DNA of 64,000 nt from Ilyomonas sp965199905. GTDB taxonomy: Bacteria > Bacteroidota > Bacteroidia > Chitinophagales > Chitinophagaceae. The DNA lies in contig OZ241366.1 of the NCBI GenBank assembly GCA_965199905.1, positions 3,224,001-3,288,000 of the forward strand, read 5' to 3'. Below are positions 60,834 through 64,000 of this stretch, piece by piece. The translations under genes and the position numbers were made by a program. Within the stretch, counting starts at the first letter, position 1. The number at the start of each line of letters is the position of its first letter. The notes below the pieces were generated by a model. It made no database searches and was not told the DNA's origin. It saw only the letters and a program-made list of their open reading frames with translations.

Positions 60834-63131
60834 ATGGCAACAGTTTCAAAAAGAACAACGACCGCGCGAACTGCGAGAAAATCCAAAAGTGTAAATGAAG
60901 AGATTGAGCGAAAACCAGTTGCTAATACCTTTACTCACAATTACGAAATTCATAAACATCTGCAGGCAAACTTTGGGTTTGAACATTTTAAGGGCTTGCA
61001 GGAAGATGCGATAAACAGCCTGCTGAACGGGCGTGATACGTTTGTGATTATGCCAACGGGCGGCGGAAAAAGCTTGTGCTACCAGTTGCCGGCGCTGATT
61101 CTCGAAGGCTGTGCTATTATAGTGAGTCCGCTGATAGCGTTAATGAAGAACCAGGTGGACCTTGTGCGTGGTTATAGTGAGAATGATAATGTGGCGCATT
61201 TTTTAAATTCGTCTTTGAACAAAGGACAGATTACGCAGGTAAAAAGCGATTTGATAGAAGGCAAAACAAAACTGCTGTACGTGGCGCCTGAAACGTTGAC
61301 GAAGCAGGAGAACTTAGATTTCTTTAAAGATCTGAAGGTGTCTTTTTTTGCGGTGGATGAAGCGCACTGTATTTCGGAATGGGGACATGATTTTCGTCCT
61401 GAATATCGCCGCCTGCGCGAGATGATGGATATCATTAACCCGGAAATTCCTGTAGTGGCTTTAACGGCTACAGCTACGCCAAAAGTGCAGAGCGATATTG
61501 TAAAGAACCTTGGGTTGCGCAGCGCCAATGTTTTTATTTCGTCGTTTAACCGCCCGAACCTGTATTATGAAATTGTGCCGAAAGTGAAGAAAGACCAGAC
61601 GATTAAGAGTATCGTCCGCTTCATTACGGGTATGAAAAATAAAAGTGGCATTATCTATACACTCAATAGAAAAACTACGGAAGAGCTGGCTGATGTGCTG
61701 ATGGCAAACGGGATTAAAGCCGTAGCTTATCATGCGGGTTTGGATGCCAAACTGCGCGCAGATAGACAGGATCAGTTTCTGAATGAAGATGTGCAGGTAA
61801 TTGTGGCAACCATCGCCTTCGGGATGGGGATTGATAAGCCGGATATCAGGTTTGTGATTCACTTTAACGTGCCGAAATCGATTGAAAATTATTACCAGGA
61901 AACAGGTCGTGCTGGACGTGACGGATTGGAAGGAAAATGCTTGTTATACTATTCTCATAAGGATGTTTCCAAACTGGAGCACCTGATGCGCGATAAGCCT
62001 TTAAGCGAGCGAGAAGTAGGTGCGCAGCTAATAAATGAAACGCTGGCATTTGCAGAGACTTCGGTTTGCAGAAGAAAGGTGCTGATGCATTATTTTGGTG
62101 AAGATTGGGGTGATGAGAATTGCCAGAATTGTGATAACTGCCTGCATCCGAAAGAGAAAATTGAAGCTAAAGAGGAAGCCTGTAAAGTGCTGAAAGTGGT
62201 GAATGCGCTGGAAGAACGCTTCCCCGCGGATTACGCGGTGAATATCATTACCGGCAGGCAAACGCCGCAGGTACAGATGTATCGCCATGAAAAACTGGAT
62301 GTGTTTGGCATTGGTAAGGATAAAGATGATCATTTCTGGAATAGCCTGATCAGGCAGATGCTTCTTTTTAATTTGCTGCGCAAAGACATTGAAGAATATG
62401 GCTTACTGAAGTTTACAGAAGAAGGACATGCATTTTTAAAGAAATCGCATTCATTTAAGATTGTATTGAACAACTCATTTGAAGATGCGAACTATGATGA
62501 TGAGGAAGGTGAAGGTGCGGGCGCAACCGGTGGTGCAGCAGACGAAAAACTGCTTGACATGCTGAAAGAGATGCGCCAGAAAGAAGCGAAGAAAAAAGGC
62601 TTGCCTCCCTTTGTGCTGTTCCTTGAAAATTCGCTGATAGATATGGCAACCATGTACCCGACTTCGATGGGAGAAATGGAAAAATGCCAGGGCGTAAGTA
62701 AAGGGAAGGCTTTAAAATTTGGTCGTCCGTTTATTGATTTGATTGCGAAATATGTAGAGGAAAATGACATTGAAAAGCCGGATGATTTTGTAATGAAAAG
62801 CGTTGCCAACAAGAGCAGCAATAAGATTTACATCATTCAGAATATTGATAAAAAAATTCCGTTGGAAACCATTGCCCGCAATAAAGATTTGCGGCTGGAT
62901 TCTTTGCTGGAAGAAATGGAAACGATTGTGGCAAGCGGTACGAAGCTAAACCTGAATTATGCCATTGAAAGCATGCTGGATGATGACGACCAGGACGAGA
63001 TCATTGATTATTTCCGCAGTTGCGAGACGTCTTCTTTAGATGTGGCAAGGGAAGAATTATCTGACAGTAATTACAACTGGGAACAGTTGAAGATTATGCG
63101 TATCAAATTTTTAAGCGAGTACGGAAATTAG
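60834..63131 (+). CDS. recQ: ATP-dependent DNA helicase RecQ
   Basis: A 765-residue 3'-5' helicase for recombination and replication repair. The helicase core has MPTGGGKSLCYQLP (Walker A), FAVDEAHCISEWGHDFRPEY (DEAH), ALTATATP and QETGRAGRDG. The zinc site has ENCQNCDNC after the CRRKVLMHYFG block, followed by the winged helix. An HRDC-like domain occurs near residues 590-660, and a helix-turn-helix tail ends the protein. It is longer than E. coli RecQ (about 610 aa), as is usual in Bacteroidota. The N-terminal 40 residues are Lys/Arg/Thr-rich and probably disordered. Confidence 0.95.
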   Translation: MATVSKRTTTARTARKSKSVNEEIERKPVANTFTHNYEIHKHLQANFGFEHFKGLQEDAINSLLNGRDTFVIMPTGGGKSLCYQLPALILEGCAIIVSPLIALMKNQVDLVRGYSENDNVAHFLNSSLNKGQITQVKSDLIEGKTKLLYVAPETLTKQENLDFFKDLKVSFFAVDEAHCISEWGHDFRPEYRRLREMMDIINPEIPVVALTATATPKVQSDIVKNLGLRSANVFISSFNRPNLYYEIVPKVKKDQTIKSIVRFITGMKNKSGIIYTLNRKTTEELADVLMANGIKAVAYHAGLDAKLRADRQDQFLNEDVQVIVATIAFGMGIDKPDIRFVIHFNVPKSIENYYQETGRAGRDGLEGKCLLYYSHKDVSKLEHLMRDKPLSEREVGAQLINETLAFAETSVCRRKVLMHYFGEDWGDENCQNCDNCLHPKEKIEAKEEACKVLKVVNALEERFPADYAVNIITGRQTPQVQMYRHEKLDVFGIGKDKDDHFWNSLIRQMLLFNLLRKDIEEYGLLKFTEEGHAFLKKSHSFKIVLNNSFEDANYDDEEGEGAGATGGAADEKLLDMLKEMRQKEAKKKGLPPFVLFLENSLIDMATMYPTSMGEMEKCQGVSKGKALKFGRPFIDLIAKYVEENDIEKPDDFVMKSVANKSSNKIYIIQNIDKKIPLETIARNKDLRLDSLLEEMETIVASGTKLNLNYAIESMLDDDDQDEIIDYFRSCETSSLDVAREELSDSNYNWEQLKIMRIKFLSEYGN

Positions 63132-63162
63132 TCATAAGTAATACGTTCATATTATAAATAAA

Positions 63163-63195
63163 AGTCATGATGCGACTGCATCGTGGCTTTTTTTG
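63163..63195 (+). terminator. Terminator after recQ
   Basis: AGTCATGATGC and GCATCGTGGCT form an 11-bp stem with two G-U pairs and a 4-nt loop, followed by seven T's. Confidence 0.8.
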
Positions 63196-63238
63196 TGGAA
63201 ATAAAAAGGTGGCTGCATCTTACTTGAAAACCAATTTT

Positions 63239-63757
63239 ATGGCAGAGATTCAAACCGCAACATCATCACACAAACACGGAAAGCCAACACGGAAGCGGCT
63301 TTCCACGCGTATCGACTTAACCCCGATGGTCGACTTAGGCTTTTTGCTGATTACGTTTTTCATTTTTACAACGGCATTGTCTACACCGTCGGTAATGAAG
63401 CTGAACTTACCTGTTGATGATGTTGAAGACAAAATGACTGTTTCTAAAAACAAAGTATTTACACTTGTGTTAGGTAAGAATAATTTGGTTGGTTATTATT
63501 TTGGTTCGGATGCTGCGGCTATGCAGTTTACAAATTATTCAGGAGCTGGCATTCGTGCAGAAATACAAAGGGCACAGCAGCAGGTAGCGAGAAAGTTTGG
63601 GGATAAGCTGGAGCTTTTTACCCTTATTAAACCCACACCAGAATCATCTTATAAAAATGTGGTAGATGCGCTGGACGAAATGCTTATTAATGGTGTAAAG
63701 CGCTATGTACTAACGGAAGCAGATGCGGCGGAAGTGAAGATGACGGATGGGAAATAG
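63239..63757 (+). CDS. ExbD/TolR-family biopolymer transport protein
   Basis: A 172-residue single-helix membrane protein. After a basic cytoplasmic tail, STRIDLTPMVDLGFLLITFF carries the essential Asp of the ExbD/TolR helix, followed by a periplasmic domain. It would work with an ExbB/TolQ channel and a TonB-type protein to energise outer-membrane transport. The ATG at 63239 follows the recQ terminator. No exbB or tonB is seen in the remaining window, though a gene starts downstream. Confidence 0.88.
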   Translation: MAEIQTATSSHKHGKPTRKRLSTRIDLTPMVDLGFLLITFFIFTTALSTPSVMKLNLPVDDVEDKMTVSKNKVFTLVLGKNNLVGYYFGSDAAAMQFTNYSGAGIRAEIQRAQQQVARKFGDKLELFTLIKPTPESSYKNVVDALDEMLINGVKRYVLTEADAAEVKMTDGK

Positions 63758-63903
63758 TTTGTGGAAAAAAGATGCCTTTACAGAAATACAAGTTGTCTTT
63801 TTCAGCCATTTGCATTACTGAAAACTGTATTTGCCTGTAATCTTCTTAATTTTTTTTCAGGTTAATCCTTTCAACATTTTTCTGCGGTTGTAATGGCATA
63901 TAC

Positions 63904-63934
63904 TTTGGGAAATTACAATACGGAATTTCCCAAA
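63904..63934. promoter_or_regulatory. Perfect inverted repeat upstream of the last gene
   Basis: TTTGGGAAATT and AATTTCCCAAA are perfect 11-bp arms around a 9-nt centre, ending 11 bp before the ATG at 63946. It may be an operator or a 5' leader hairpin. There is no T run of terminator quality. Confidence 0.5.
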
Positions 63935-63945
63935 AATTTTCATAC

Positions 63946-64000
63946 ATGACAACGACAGTATCTGATCTGCACAGTACGTTTGAATATTTAGAAATAGCTG
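63946..64000 (+). CDS. Start of an unidentified gene (partial)
   Basis: ATG 63946 opens a frame running off the end of the window; the visible residues are TTTVSDLHSTFEYLEIA. It is too short to assign to a family. An 11-bp inverted repeat stands just upstream. Confidence 0.45.
   Translation, partial: MTTTVSDLHSTFEYLEIA

Noticed and set aside
1..64000. tRNA, rRNA, CRISPR arrays and complete prophages or insertion sequences
   Set aside because: I looked for T-loop motifs, rRNA landmarks, regularly spaced repeats and transposase or phage genes and found none.

Overview
This 64 kb window looks like an ordinary chromosomal stretch of a Bacteroidota bacterium, most probably of the Chitinophagaceae type. 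The pointers are promoter boxes of the TAnnTTTG type in front of many genes, a secreted protein with a type IX secretion C-terminal sorting domain, lineage-typical genes (a DUF4292 lipoprotein beside an EnvC-like protein, CrtD/CruF/CrtZ carotenoid enzymes, an AraC regulator with a DUF6597-like N-terminus) and many lipoproteins. The family placement is inference. I see no rRNA, tRNA, CRISPR array, prophage or intact insertion sequence.

Layout. 0-3.3 kb: end of a membrane protein, a lipoprotein MsrB, threonine aldolase and an exported unknown. 3.6-6.3 kb: overlapping carotenoid genes crtD-cruF-crtZ (saproxanthin/flexixanthin-type end-group chemistry). 6.4-9.0 kb: RluE behind a small promoter-hairpin-terminator unit, an LpxD-like acyltransferase and an exported thiol peroxidase. 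9.3-10.7 kb: a CLC-F-type fluoride/proton antiporter preceded by a fluoride riboswitch. 10.9-13.8 kb: xylose catabolism (xylB, xylA). 13.9-14.8 kb: a decayed pirin gene and a DUF985 cupin. 15.2-21.1 kb: ruvB, an SGNH esterase, small secreted proteins, and the envC-like/DUF4292/dut group. 21.2-22.8 kb: a leucine-rich-repeat surface protein interrupted by one TGA codon. 23-34 kb: housekeeping genes (dnaN, metZ, mltG, coaD, pyrB) with OsmC, SMR, glutamine cyclotransferase and BrkB proteins. 34.4-36.3 kb: an AraC regulator with a TetX-like flavoprotein. 36.4-42.8 kb: an NlpC/P60 enzyme, an ECF sigma/anti-sigma pair, a thioredoxin-fold lipoprotein or exported protein, a Gfo/Idh/MocA oxidoreductase, an intact antitoxin with a wrecked ParE/RelE toxin, and a lipase. 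42.9-45.4 kb: a GH2 glycosidase, an inverted-repeat element and a CDGSH protein. 45.4-49.2 kb: a tightly overlapping UbiA - type III PKS - methyltransferase - flavoprotein operon, the best candidate for undescribed chemistry. 49.5-53 kb: a sugar:proton symporter and a phosphate uptake pair (DUF47/Pit). 53-64 kb: an Nmad3-like protein, an amine oxidase, nucleotidyltransferases including manC, a PLP deaminase-like enzyme, kdsD, recQ and exbD.

Between the genes lie several kinds of dispersed repeat. One is a family of about 95-120 bp with five copies, three of which carry the palindrome CCGCCGCGGCGG. Others are inverted elements built on GCCACAAAG, simple repeats of the GTGAATAGTGAG/ATTATGAGTT type, and an element bounded by 18-bp inverted repeats. 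Some gene ends run into these repeats.
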